A stretch of 22,645 bases of DNA from JAOTYV01 sp041557595 (GCA_041557595.1 JBFFGE010000064.1:1-22645), one strand, 5' to 3'. Counted from the first letter of the stretch, positions 1 to 7,659 are shown. Notes: a model not told the origin generated them from the sequence alone. Translations and numbers: made by a program.

Positions 1-18
1 CGCGACGACGTATTTGCG
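1..18 (+). repeat. Fragment of the 107-bp two-hairpin element (third copy, cut by the window edge)
   Basis: These 18 bases are identical to positions 33-50 of the element found in full at 21020-21126 and, inverted, at 22005-22111. The match stops at base 18, where the full copies continue into an A-rich stretch, so this copy has lost its hairpin-bearing right half. Its left half, if present, lies outside the window. An exact 18-base match next to two full copies is unlikely to be chance and suggests a dispersed family in this genome. Confidence 0.6.
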
Positions 19-195
19 GGCACCGCGACAAAACCGGGTTGCAGCCCCGACGTAAAGATCAATCATTTTTAGAGAGTCGCTGGCGAGCTATGCGTTTTAT
101 GCATAGGTGCGATGTAAAATTTACCATATCCCCGCATGCAAAGTCGCACTATCTGTTAACAAGGTTGTTGCATTGCAGCGACGAATTCCATGGCG

Positions 196-302
196 TTTTC
201 CAAGCGATTTATCTCGCGCGGCACGCCATTGCTGAACGTCTCCCAGACGTAAAGCCTCCCTGTTTACTTGAGCCGGACCCCTTATAGGGTCCGGCTTCTT
301 TC
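196..302 (+). ncRNA. Candidate AbcR-like (alpha-r15 type) trans-acting small RNA
   Basis: The region has the layout of an alphaproteobacterial anti-Shine-Dalgarno sRNA. A 5-bp hairpin at 236-250 (ACGTC/GACGT) shows TCCCA in its loop, so CUCCCA is exposed. A single-stranded stretch at 251-270 carries a second anti-SD motif, CCTCCC, at 255-260. A strong terminator hairpin follows at 271-296. AbcR sRNAs bind the ribosome sites of many ABC-transporter mRNAs through such CUCCCA modules, with Hfq; that is family knowledge, and assignment here rests on motif and structure only. The 5' end is a guess because no clear promoter is visible. The longest open frame across it (39-287) has no recognisable protein and ends inside the terminator, so a coding role is unlikely. 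It is plus-strand and tail-to-tail with msrP. Confidence 0.58.
271..302 (+). terminator. Rho-independent terminator of the sRNA candidate
   Basis: Perfect 10-bp GC-rich stem AGCCGGACCC/GGGTCCGGCT (271-280 with 287-296), 6-nt loop CTTATA, and a T-rich tail TCTTTCT on the plus strand. On the minus strand the tail is not T-rich, so it chiefly stops plus-strand transcription, although the hairpin could also slow msrP read-through. Confidence 0.8.
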
Positions 303-308
303 TATTGC

Positions 309-323
309 GGGGGGGGGGGGGGG
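309..323. repeat. Homopolymer of 15 G
   Basis: Uninterrupted run of 15 G on the plus strand (C on the minus strand), 15 bases beyond the msrP stop codon and just after the sRNA terminator. It lies outside any recognised coding frame. Runs this long are rare and prone to slippage, and are also a common place for assembly length error. Confidence 0.9.
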
Positions 324-337
324 TGCGCCGGAACGGC

Positions 338-1324
338 CTACCGGAACAAACGGTCGCCTTCGGTCTTTTCCATGCCCGCATACAGGCTGGCGACGAACTC
401 GCCATAGCCGTTCCACGGCAGCGTCGGGACACGGCCGCTCTTGCCGAGAACGCGCTCGGACGCCTGACTCCAGCGCGGATGGTCGACTTTCGGGTTCACA
501 TTGGCCCAAAAACCGTATTCCTTGCCCTGAATCCGCTCCCAGAAGCTGACCGGCCGCTTGTCGGTGAAGGTAAACCGGACGATCGATTTGATCGACTTGA
601 AGCCGTACTTCCAGGGCACCGCAAGGCGCAGCGGCGCGCCGTTTTGCTTCGGAATCGGCTTGCCGTAGAGGCCGGTCGCCAGGAACGCCAGCTCATTGGT
701 CGCTTCCTGAATCGACAGCCCTTCCAGATAGGGCCACGGATACCAGACCTGTTTGAGCCCGGGCATCGTCGCCTTGTCGGCCAGCGTCTCCATGCTGACG
801 TATTTGGCCGCGCCCAGCGGGCGGGCGAAGTCGACCAGCGCCTTGAAGGGAAAACCGCTCCACGGGACGGCCATCGACCAGGCTTCAACGCAGCGATGGC
901 GGTACAGCCTTTCTTCCAGCGGCATCTTGCGCAGCAGGGTGTCGATATCGACCGTCATCTTCTTTTCGACCAGCCCATCGATCACCACCTGCCATGGCCT
1001 GATCTTGAGCGCCTGCGCCTCGTCGGCGATACGCTTGTGACTGCCGAATTCGTAGAAATTGTTATAGGTAACCGCGTATTTTTCTTCCGTAACCGGACGA
1101 TCGAGCGTGTATCGCTCGTTGCGTTTCACCGGATAGAGCGATGCCGAGGGGTCGCCCGCACCGGTCGCAGCGAGAGCGTTTCCGGCGATACCGCCGAGGC
1201 CACCGGACAGCAAGACGGTGCCCAATCCCATATTCTTCACCAATTGCCGGCGATTGAGAAAGATCGCCTCGTCCGTCGCCGCGGATTCCGGGAGTTCCCA
1301 AGCCTTTTTCGTCCGTACCAGCAT
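338..1324 (-). CDS. msrP: MsrP: periplasmic methionine-sulfoxide reductase, molybdopterin catalytic subunit
   Basis: 328 aa, close to the family's usual length. MsrP reduces methionine sulfoxide in oxidised periplasmic proteins, using electrons from the membrane haem protein MsrQ. Seen: a twin-arginine export signal (LNRRQLVK, residues 23-30) followed by a glycine-rich hydrophobic stretch; the family motif NNFYEF at 88-93; and RHRCVEAW with Cys145 as the expected molybdenum ligand. The oxidoreductase molybdopterin-binding fold covers most of the rest. The ATG at 1324 is chosen because it puts the Tat motif near the N terminus and has an AAGG about 8 nt upstream; the open frame extends further upstream without family similarity. 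msrQ usually lies directly downstream, but the 337 bases left of this gene hold only an sRNA candidate, so msrQ is either elsewhere or missing. Confidence 0.93.
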   Translation of the reverse strand: MLVRTKKAWELPESAATDEAIFLNRRQLVKNMGLGTVLLSGGLGGIAGNALAATGAGDPSASLYPVKRNERYTLDRPVTEEKYAVTYNNFYEFGSHKRIADEAQALKIRPWQVVIDGLVEKKMTVDIDTLLRKMPLEERLYRHRCVEAWSMAVPWSGFPFKALVDFARPLGAAKYVSMETLADKATMPGLKQVWYPWPYLEGLSIQEATNELAFLATGLYGKPIPKQNGAPLRLAVPWKYGFKSIKSIVRFTFTDKRPVSFWERIQGKEYGFWANVNPKVDHPRWSQASERVLGKSGRVPTLPWNGYGEFVASLYAGMEKTEGDRLFR

Positions 1325-1425
1325 CTGTTTCGCCTTGCTTCCGTTTACGGTACCCCAGTGTTTAAACCGTCCTCCGGAGAAAACAAATAAAGCTTGCGTG
1401 AGGGGGCCAAATTCGCGGCCGCCGG

Positions 1426-2205
1426 CTATCCTCGGAAATGGACCTCGACGGCGCCGAGATCGGCAAAATCGGCGGTAACCGTGCTCCCCACAGGGGCCGG
1501 CAACGGCCCGGTCGCCGCCCCTGTCGTGATCCACTGGCCTGCTTTCAGCTCATACCCGCGGGCCGCCAAGTGGTTGGCCAGCCATGCCAGGGCGTTCAGC
1601 GGGTTGCCGAGCACATTCGCGCCGTCGCTGGCGGCAATTTCTTCGTCATCGACGAGGTGCCGCACCGTGCAGGCCGGCAAATCGAGGGCGCGCCAGTTGT
1701 CCACCGCCGCGCCGCAGACGAGGCTGAAATTGCCCGCATGGTCGGTCACCGTCCCGAGCACGCCAAGCGACGCCCGGTTGCCGAGCCGGATCCCCGTCAC
1801 CTCGATCGCCGGGTGCAGCGACGCGACGGCCGCGGCGACGGCCGCGGCGTCATAGGGCGCCCCGCTGGCGGGCAGGTCCGCGGCCAGTTGAACGGCGAAT
1901 TCGCACTCGAACCCGCTGACGCTCGACGCATCCCGTTCGATGACATTCGGGCTCGTATGGATAAAGGGTGCGAAAAGCGGCCCCGCCGCCGGTTCGTCCG
2001 CCCCGGCCCGGCGCTGAGCCTCGTCATTCGTCAGCGCGACTTTCCAGCCGGCCAGCGGCGCATCCGTGCCTGCGATAATCGCATCCTGGATCGCATAGGC
2101 CTCGTCCAGCGTCGCGGGCTCCGACCCCGCGGGCAGCGCCTCGATCATGGCGCCGTCGCGCCGGGCGGCGATCAGCAGCGCCGCCGCATTTGCAGCATCA
2201 ACCAT
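1426..2205 (-). CDS. 2-keto-4-pentenoate hydratase family protein (MhpD-like), copy 2
   Basis: 259 aa, FAH-superfamily fold. Enzymes of this family hydrate 2-hydroxypenta-2,4-dienoate in meta-cleavage pathways; relatives decarboxylate 4-oxalocrotonate. Seen: the metal-binding glutamates in FECEF (Glu100, Glu102) and HPAIEV (Glu135), spaced as E106/E108/E139 in E. coli MhpD; AIQDAI near residue 39; GWKVALTN at 53-60, a family substrate-site segment; and a C-terminal ITTGAATG segment. The ATG at 2205 is preceded by GAGAGGAG with good spacing. It lies 49 bp downstream of a paralog with the same motifs, so the two are probably cotranscribed. Genus-level substrate cannot be read from sequence; no meta-cleavage dioxygenase is beside it. 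Confidence 0.88.
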   Translation of the reverse strand: MVDAANAAALLIAARRDGAMIEALPAGSEPATLDEAYAIQDAIIAGTDAPLAGWKVALTNDEAQRRAGADEPAAGPLFAPFIHTSPNVIERDASSVSGFECEFAVQLAADLPASGAPYDAAAVAAAVASLHPAIEVTGIRLGNRASLGVLGTVTDHAGNFSLVCGAAVDNWRALDLPACTVRHLVDDEEIAASDGANVLGNPLNALAWLANHLAARGYELKAGQWITTGAATGPLPAPVGSTVTADFADLGAVEVHFRG

Positions 2206-2254
2206 GGCACAGATTCTCCTCTCTTCTTTAGTTGTTCTTGTAGCGGCGGAAATC

Positions 2255-3025
2255 TCACGCGGCGCAGGTCGCGGTGCACTGGCCAAGCGGCCCGAAATCC
2301 GCGACGAGTGCGCACTCGCGAGGGACCGGATGCATGCCGGTGCACGACCCCGTCGTCACCACGTCGCCCGCCTTCAGGGCATTGCCCTGTTCGCGCAGCT
2401 TATTCGCCAGCCAGGTCAGCGAGTCGACGGGATCGCCCATGACCTCGGCGCCGCTGCCGCTCGCCGCCACGTTGCCGTCGACCGAGAGCGTGACGGCCTG
2501 GCCTGTCAGATCGAAGCCCTGCCAATCGGTTACGCCGTCGCCCAGAATGAAAGCGAAGTTCACGCAATGATCCGCGACCAGCGCCCGCGCGCCGATATCG
2601 AACCCGCCATCGACCCTTGTGTGCACGATCTCGATCGCCGGATGCAGCGACGCCACGGCATCGACGACCGCGTCGCGGCTATAGGCATCCGGCCGAACCG
2701 GAAGGTCGCGCGCCATCGTGAAGGCGTATTCGCTTTCGATCCGGCGGGCGCAATTTTCCGGCGTCGACACCCGGGCGCCGCTTTCGAAAACCCAGGATGC
2801 AAAGAGCGGCCCCAGCGCCGGCTCATGTGTTTTCATCTTTTCCATCGCCGCACCGTTCGTGAACGCAGCCTTCCACCCGAGTACGCGATCCTGCATGCCG
2901 CCGATAATGGCATCCTGCACCGCATAGCATTCCTCGAGGGAGCCGGGAATTTCCGGCAAATTTATGATGGTGTCGTTGCGGCGCGCCGCCACGAGCATGT
3001 CCGCCAATTTGGACGGGTCGGTCAT
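2255..3025 (-). CDS. 2-keto-4-pentenoate hydratase family protein (MhpD-like), copy 1
   Basis: 256 aa, first gene of the tandem pair. It carries the same signature as its neighbour: CYAVQDAI (residues 33-40), GWKAAFTN (50-57), HEPALGPLFA (68-76), the metal ligands in RIESEY (Glu97, Glu99) and HPAIEI (Glu132), and a C-terminal VVTTGSCTG. The two proteins align along their full length but differ widely, so this is an old duplication or two separately recruited enzymes rather than a recent copy. They could act on different 2-keto acids or form a mixed complex, as hydratase/decarboxylase pairs of this superfamily do; that is inference. The ATG at 3025 has AAGGAG upstream at good distance. The frame runs open further upstream to 3250, but without similarity. 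Confidence 0.88.
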   Translation of the reverse strand: MTDPSKLADMLVAARRNDTIINLPEIPGSLEECYAVQDAIIGGMQDRVLGWKAAFTNGAAMEKMKTHEPALGPLFASWVFESGARVSTPENCARRIESEYAFTMARDLPVRPDAYSRDAVVDAVASLHPAIEIVHTRVDGGFDIGARALVADHCVNFAFILGDGVTDWQGFDLTGQAVTLSVDGNVAASGSGAEVMGDPVDSLTWLANKLREQGNALKAGDVVTTGSCTGMHPVPRECALVADFGPLGQCTATCAA

Positions 3026-3111
3026 TATGAGGGCTCCTTGAGCGGCTGCTGAAAGGGAGGAGTCAGTGAACTCGGCGCACGGACGCCATGGGCCGGTCCA
3101 CCATACCACAC

Positions 3112-3143
3112 CCCCATCGCCGCCTCGACCGGCTGCGATGGGG
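3112..3143. other. Perfect 9-bp inverted repeat between the EF-G-like gene and the hydratase pair
   Basis: CCCCATCGC (3112-3120) pairs exactly with GCGATGGGG (3135-3143) around a 14-nt loop, in the 143-bp gap between the EF-G-like gene and the first hydratase. There is no T run on the minus strand after the stem, so it is not a textbook terminator. It could weaken read-through, stabilise an mRNA end, or be an operator for the hydratase genes. Confidence 0.5.
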
Positions 3144-3168
3144 TCATTGTCACTGAGTGGACGGCGTT

Positions 3169-5196
3169 CTACTCGGCGGCTTCCTTGCGGTGCGCGACGA
3201 TCGTTTCCGCATCCCGGCCGGAGATCTCCGAGAGATGATCGAATCTCCATTCGAACGTACCGACCCCGAGCGTCAGGGACCGAAGGTCGACGATCAGGTC
3301 ATGCAGCTCGGATTGCGGCATGTGCGCCTTGACCTCATCCCAGCCGCCCCACCCGGCCTTGGCGTCGAAGCCCAGGATTTGCCCCCGGCGCTTGCTGATG
3401 ACGCTTTGGGCCTGACCGGTGAATTCGCTCGGCACGGAGATATTGACCATGGCGACGGGCTCCAGCAGCACCGGATCGCATTGGGGCAACGCGTCCTTCA
3501 TGGCGAGAATACCGGCGCGCCGGAAGGCCATGTCCGAGGAATCAACCGAATGGTGCTGGCCGTCATACAAGGTCACCGAAATGTCGATTACCGGAAATCC
3601 GAGCGGCCCCTCGGTCATGTATTCCTTCACGCCGGTTTCCACCGCCGGGATGTATTGGCGCGGCACGACGCCGCCGGTAATCTTGTCGATGAATTCGAAT
3701 CCCGCGCCGCGCGCCTGCGGTTTGATTTCCAAATGGACGTCGCCGAATTCCCCATGCCCGCCGGATTGCTTCTTGTGGCGCGCATGCTGTTGGATCGGCT
3801 TACGGATGGTTTCCTTGTAAGGCACTTGCGGGCGCCGCATCGTGACGCCGACATTGTAGCGATCGCGCAATTTATCGGCGACCACCTGCAGATGAATGTC
3901 GCCCTGCCCCCACAGTACCAGCTCGTGGGTGTCTTCGTTGTGTTCCACGACGATCGACGGGTCTTCTTCCAGGACCTTGGCAAGGCCGGTCGACAGCTTG
4001 ACTTCGTCCTCGCGCCGCTCCGCGGCAATCGCCGCCGAAAACACCGGCGGCACGGGATCGAGCCACGGCAAGGCCTCGTGCGAAATTCCCTCCGCGGTGA
4101 GGACATCGCCCGATTTTACCGCTTCCAGGCGGCCAAGACCGACCACGTCGCCCGCGAAGGCCTTGGTGACCTTGTCGAGCGCATGCCCCTTCATCTGCGA
4201 CAGGCCGCTCACCCGGTGTTCGCCGAAGGACATGCCGTCTTCGACCGCGCCGCGCCAGATCCTGGCCAGCGACAGCTTGCCGGTGTGCGGCAAATGATAG
4301 GTCTTGAACACCTGTACCAGCGGATCGCCGTCGGCGCCGCCCAGACGCTCCAGCGTCTGTTCCGGACCCGGCGTCTCATGACGGAGCGCCTTCATCAGCC
4401 GGCGCACGCCGTGGTCCTGTTCGGCCGCGCCCAGGAAGACCGGTACGATCCGGGTCTCTTGCAGCTCGCGCGTCAGATGCTGATAGATCTCATCCTTCGG
4501 CGGCACCACATCCTCGAGCAATTGCTCGAGCAGGGCATCGTCGAAATCGGCCAATGTCTCCAGCAACTCCTGACGCGCCGATTCGTTCCGGCCCTCCGTA
4601 TCCTCCGGAACTTCGATCAGCGAGGAGGCCTGCCCGGGCTCGTATTGATAGGCGCGTTCCGACGCCAGATCGACATACCCGGTAATCGTGTCGCCATCGC
4701 GGATCGGCACATGGCGCAGGGCGAGCGTGCGGTCGGACACCGACTGCAGCGCTTCGAGCACCTCGCGGACCCGGTCGTTCGCGGTGTCCATCTTATTGAT
4801 GAACACCATGTGCGGGATATTGTGCAAGTCGAGGAAATGAAACAGCGGCGCCAGGGTCAACGCGCGGCTGGCTTCGGGCTCGCACACCACCACCGCGACA
4901 TCGGCAACCTTCAGAGCGGCAAACGTGTCCTGGGAAAATTCGACCGAACCGGGACAATCGAGAAAATGCCACTGCTCGCCCAGGAATTCCGCGGCGGCGG
5001 CCGACACCTCGATACTCATATTGCGCGCGCGGGCTTCCCGCGACGCGTCGCCCACGGTGTTGCCGTCCTTGACGGTGCCCTTGCGATGAATGGCGCCGCA
5101 GGCAAACAGCAACGATTCGAGAAGCGTGGTTTTTCCGCTGAGATAGGATCCGACGATTGCAGCACATCGAGGTGCCGACGGGGTACGCCCTGACAT
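3169..5196 (-). CDS. EF-G-like translational GTPase (elongation factor G paralog)
   Basis: 675 aa with the full EF-G layout: GTP-binding domain with P-loop GSYLSGKT (16-23), switch segment TVGDASREAR (47-56), DCPGS (80-84) and NKMD (134-137), then beta-barrel domain II, domain III, domain IV with GGHGEFGDV and a C-terminal EF-G fold. The G3 motif is DCPGS where true EF-G has DTPGH, so the histidine that positions the attacking water is a serine; the insertions and spacing also fit the EF-G-like paralog family rather than the housekeeping fusA. No ribosomal-protein or tuf gene is beside it, as would be expected for fusA. The ATG at 5196 has AAGGAGGT just upstream. Its cellular role in this family is not settled. 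Confidence 0.88.
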   Translation of the reverse strand: MSGRTPSAPRCAAIVGSYLSGKTTLLESLLFACGAIHRKGTVKDGNTVGDASREARARNMSIEVSAAAAEFLGEQWHFLDCPGSVEFSQDTFAALKVADVAVVVCEPEASRALTLAPLFHFLDLHNIPHMVFINKMDTANDRVREVLEALQSVSDRTLALRHVPIRDGDTITGYVDLASERAYQYEPGQASSLIEVPEDTEGRNESARQELLETLADFDDALLEQLLEDVVPPKDEIYQHLTRELQETRIVPVFLGAAEQDHGVRRLMKALRHETPGPEQTLERLGGADGDPLVQVFKTYHLPHTGKLSLARIWRGAVEDGMSFGEHRVSGLSQMKGHALDKVTKAFAGDVVGLGRLEAVKSGDVLTAEGISHEALPWLDPVPPVFSAAIAAERREDEVKLSTGLAKVLEEDPSIVVEHNEDTHELVLWGQGDIHLQVVADKLRDRYNVGVTMRRPQVPYKETIRKPIQQHARHKKQSGGHGEFGDVHLEIKPQARGAGFEFIDKITGGVVPRQYIPAVETGVKEYMTEGPLGFPVIDISVTLYDGQHHSVDSSDMAFRRAGILAMKDALPQCDPVLLEPVAMVNISVPSEFTGQAQSVISKRRGQILGFDAKAGWGGWDEVKAHMPQSELHDLIVDLRSLTLGVGTFEWRFDHLSEISGRDAETIVAHRKEAAE

Positions 5197-5335
5197 TCGA
5201 AACCTCCTTTTCGGCAAGTATTCCGCCGTATGATTTTGTTTCATCCCATCGCCCAGGCAGACGCAGGATGTTACCTCCCATTGTACGGGTATGGTTCCAA
5301 GCCGGGGGCCGCGATGCAAGCAAAAATCGGCGGGA

Positions 5336-6259
5336 TTAATCCATCCGTCCCATAAGGTAGGGCTTAAGGACGGCATAGAGCACGTCATGGACGGGGGTCG
5401 GGACGCCGGAGTCGCGCCCCAGCCGGCACACCGCGCCGGAAAGATGGTCCAGTTCCAGACGCCGCCCGCCTTCGAGGTCGTGCAGCATGGACGCCACCAT
5501 CGTTTCGGGAAATCCGTCGATCGTGGCCATTTGGCGCGCCGCAGCGTCTTCCGGCAGGGCGACGCCCCGCGCGCGCCCGACGGCGACCGCCTCGGCGATC
5601 GCCTTTTCGAAAAGCGCCCGCGTGTCCGGATCGTCGCGCAACTGGCCGACGGGCTTGCGGGTTGCCGTGGTTACCCCGCTGAGCGCCGCCAACACGATAA
5701 ATTTCATCCAGATTTCGGTTTCGACGGCGGCGCTGAACGTAACGTCGAGGCCGGCCTCGCGGCATGCCGTCTCGAGCCGCGTACCGCGCGCCGAGGTCGT
5801 CCCGTCCATTTCGCCGAAGATGACCCTGGCGAACTGGCCGGTCTGGCGGATCACGCCGGGTTCGGCGACGACGGACGCGATATAGACGGTACCGCCCATG
5901 ACCCGTTCGGGCCCGACGACAGCGCCGATCGCCGCTTCCGAATCCACGCCGTTCTGCAGCGCGACCACGGTCGTATCAGCCCCGATCATCGGCGCGCAGG
6001 CCCGGGCAACCGCTTCGGTATCGAACAACTTTACCGCGAACAGGATGTAATCGACCGGCCCGATTTCCGACGGGTCGTCCGTAACCCGGGCCGGATTGAT
6101 GTGCATATCCCCGTTGGGACTCTCGACGCGAAGGCCGCTTTCGCGAATCGCCGCCAGATGGGCGCCGCGCGCGATAAAGGCAACGTCCTGCCCGGCCTCC
6201 GCGAGGCGGCCGCCGATATAGGCGCCCACCGCGCCGGCGCCGAATATGGCGAATTTCAA
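5336..6259 (-). CDS. 2-dehydropantoate 2-reductase family oxidoreductase (PanE-like)
   Basis: 307 aa, usual family length. The family reduces 2-dehydropantoate to pantoate with NADPH in coenzyme A synthesis, but also includes reductases of other 2-keto acids. Seen: Rossmann motif GAGAVG (7-12), AVK with Lys77, QNG with Asn103, the predicted catalytic Lys186 in WMKF, and the C-terminal helical domain with SMLHDLEGGRRLE. The two asparagines following the catalytic lysine in E. coli PanE (at +4 and +8) are Leu190 and Ser194 here, so the substrate may not be ketopantoate. The start is TTG at 6259: AAAGGAGG lies immediately upstream at ideal distance and MKFAIFGAG is the normal family N terminus. 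It begins 16 bp after the aminotransferase and is probably cotranscribed with it. Confidence 0.85.
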   Translation of the reverse strand: MKFAIFGAGAVGAYIGGRLAEAGQDVAFIARGAHLAAIRESGLRVESPNGDMHINPARVTDDPSEIGPVDYILFAVKLFDTEAVARACAPMIGADTTVVALQNGVDSEAAIGAVVGPERVMGGTVYIASVVAEPGVIRQTGQFARVIFGEMDGTTSARGTRLETACREAGLDVTFSAAVETEIWMKFIVLAALSGVTTATRKPVGQLRDDPDTRALFEKAIAEAVAVGRARGVALPEDAAARQMATIDGFPETMVASMLHDLEGGRRLELDHLSGAVCRLGRDSGVPTPVHDVLYAVLKPYLMGRMD

Positions 6260-6275
6260 GGCCGCCTCCTTTCGC

Positions 6276-7478
6276 CTAGGTCAGCGCGGCGCAGGCCCTC
6301 TGGATGCGCGCGCAGGCATCTTCGAGCACCTCCGTCGCCGCCGCGTAGGAGATGCGCAGGAACGGCGACAGGCCGAAGGCTTCGCCATGCACCACGGCCA
6401 CGCCCTCGGCCTCGAGCAGGTAGGTCACGAAGTCCTCGTCGGTCTCGATGGTCTTGCCGTCGGGCGTCTTCTTGCCGATACAGCCGGCGCAGGACGGGTA
6501 GACGTAGAAGGCTCCGGCCGGCGATGCGCATTCGATCCCCTTGGCCTGGTTCAGCATCGACACCACAAGATCCCGCCGTTCCTTGAAGACGCGCACATTC
6601 TCCTCGATGAAGCTCTGGTCGCCGTCCAGCGCCGCCACGGCCGCCCACTGGCTGATGGTCGACGTGCTGCTGCAGTTCTGCGACTGCACCTTGTTGATCG
6701 CCTTGATCAGCTCGGTCGGGCCCGCCCCGAAGCCGACGCGCCATCCGGTCATGCAATACGCCTTGGACACGCCGTTCAGCGTCAGGGTGCGGTCTTTCAG
6801 TTTCGGCTCGACCTCGGCGACGCTGTAGAACTTGAAATCGTCATAGGTGATGTGCTCGTAGATATCGTCGGTGAAGACCCAGACATGCGGATGACGGAGC
6901 AGCACATCGGTCAGCGCCTTGATCTGGTCCCGCGTATAGGCGGCGCCGGTCGGGTTGCTCGGCGAATTGAAGACCAGCCATTTGGTCTTCGGCGTGATCG
7001 CCGCCTCGAGCTGTTCCGGCGTCATCAGGAAGCCGCTCTCCTGCGTCGTGTCGACGATCACCGGCTTGCCTTCGGCGAGCACCGCGATGTCGGTGTAGCT
7101 GACCCAGTAGGGCGCCGGCACGATAACCTCGTCGCCCGGATTCAGCGTCGCCATCATCGTGTTGAAGATGATCTGCTTGCCGCCGACGCCGATGCTGATC
7201 TGATCCGGCGTATAGTCGAGATTGTTCTCGCGCTTCAACTTGCGGCAGGCGGCTTCGCGCAGCTCGAACAATCCCGAGGGTGGGGTGTACTTCGTTTCGC
7301 CGCGGTCCATGGCCGCAATTGCCGCGTCCTTGATGAATTGCGGCGTATCGAAATCCGGCTCGCCGGCGCCCAGCCCGATGATATCCCGGCCGGCCCGTTT
7401 GAGTTCCTCGGCAATGGCGGTGGCCGCCATGGTGGGAGACGGCTTGATCCGACCCAGTCGGGACGCGACAACAGACAT
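6276..7478 (-). CDS. aatA: Pyridoxal-phosphate aspartate-type aminotransferase (class I, subgroup I-beta)
   Basis: 400 aa, full length. It probably interconverts aspartate and oxaloacetate with 2-oxoglutarate/glutamate; some bacterial relatives also transaminate prephenate. Seen: GLGAGEPDFDTP (35-46), TKYTPPSG (62-69), cofactor-phosphate loop GVGGKQ (97-102), NSPSNPTG with Asn175 (171-178), Asp205 in TDDIYEH, the Schiff-base Lys239 in GVSKAYCMTGWRVGF, and the C-terminal substrate arginine in FLRISYAAA. The ATG at 7478 is preceded by GAGG. It is first in a two-gene run with the PanE-like gene, linking amino-acid and 2-keto-acid metabolism. The symbol follows usage for alphaproteobacterial I-beta enzymes; substrate choice is inference. 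Confidence 0.9.
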   Translation of the reverse strand: MSVVASRLGRIKPSPTMAATAIAEELKRAGRDIIGLGAGEPDFDTPQFIKDAAIAAMDRGETKYTPPSGLFELREAACRKLKRENNLDYTPDQISIGVGGKQIIFNTMMATLNPGDEVIVPAPYWVSYTDIAVLAEGKPVIVDTTQESGFLMTPEQLEAAITPKTKWLVFNSPSNPTGAAYTRDQIKALTDVLLRHPHVWVFTDDIYEHITYDDFKFYSVAEVEPKLKDRTLTLNGVSKAYCMTGWRVGFGAGPTELIKAINKVQSQNCSSTSTISQWAAVAALDGDQSFIEENVRVFKERRDLVVSMLNQAKGIECASPAGAFYVYPSCAGCIGKKTPDGKTIETDEDFVTYLLEAEGVAVVHGEAFGLSPFLRISYAAATEVLEDACARIQRACAALT

Positions 7479-7525
7479 GATACACCTCGCAATTCAGGCG
7501 TTGGAGAGTTGCATGGAAGCGGCAA

Positions 7526-7554
7526 AACCTACGCCCATGGCAGCGCGCATTCAA
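7526..7554 (-). promoter_or_regulatory. Candidate sigma-70 promoter of the aminotransferase/PanE-like operon
   Basis: On the minus strand TTGAAT (7549-7554) is followed after exactly 17 bases by TAGGTT (7526-7531). Transcription would start near 7519, about 40 nt before the ATG at 7478. Spacing is ideal and the -35 box good; the -10 box is weak. Confidence 0.4.
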
Positions 7555-7659
7555 CACCCTATCCGCCGAATTTGCGCGAATGAGGACGATAATTCCGGAC
7601 GCGCGCAATACCGCCTTTGAATCCCGCCCTGCCGCCGCCCGCAGCGTCCGTTGGCGTGC

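Noticed and set aside
39..287. Possible small protein of 82 aa at the left end
   Set aside because: No ribosome site or similarity, and it ends inside the terminator of the sRNA candidate.
305..1390. Long plus-strand frame over msrP
   Set aside because: Antisense to msrP, which has its Tat signal and cysteine ligand; the frame also starts inside the G run.
3157..5193. Open frame of 678 codons on the plus strand
   Set aside because: Antisense to the EF-G-like gene, whose GTPase motifs are intact; the plus-strand product has no recognisable domain.
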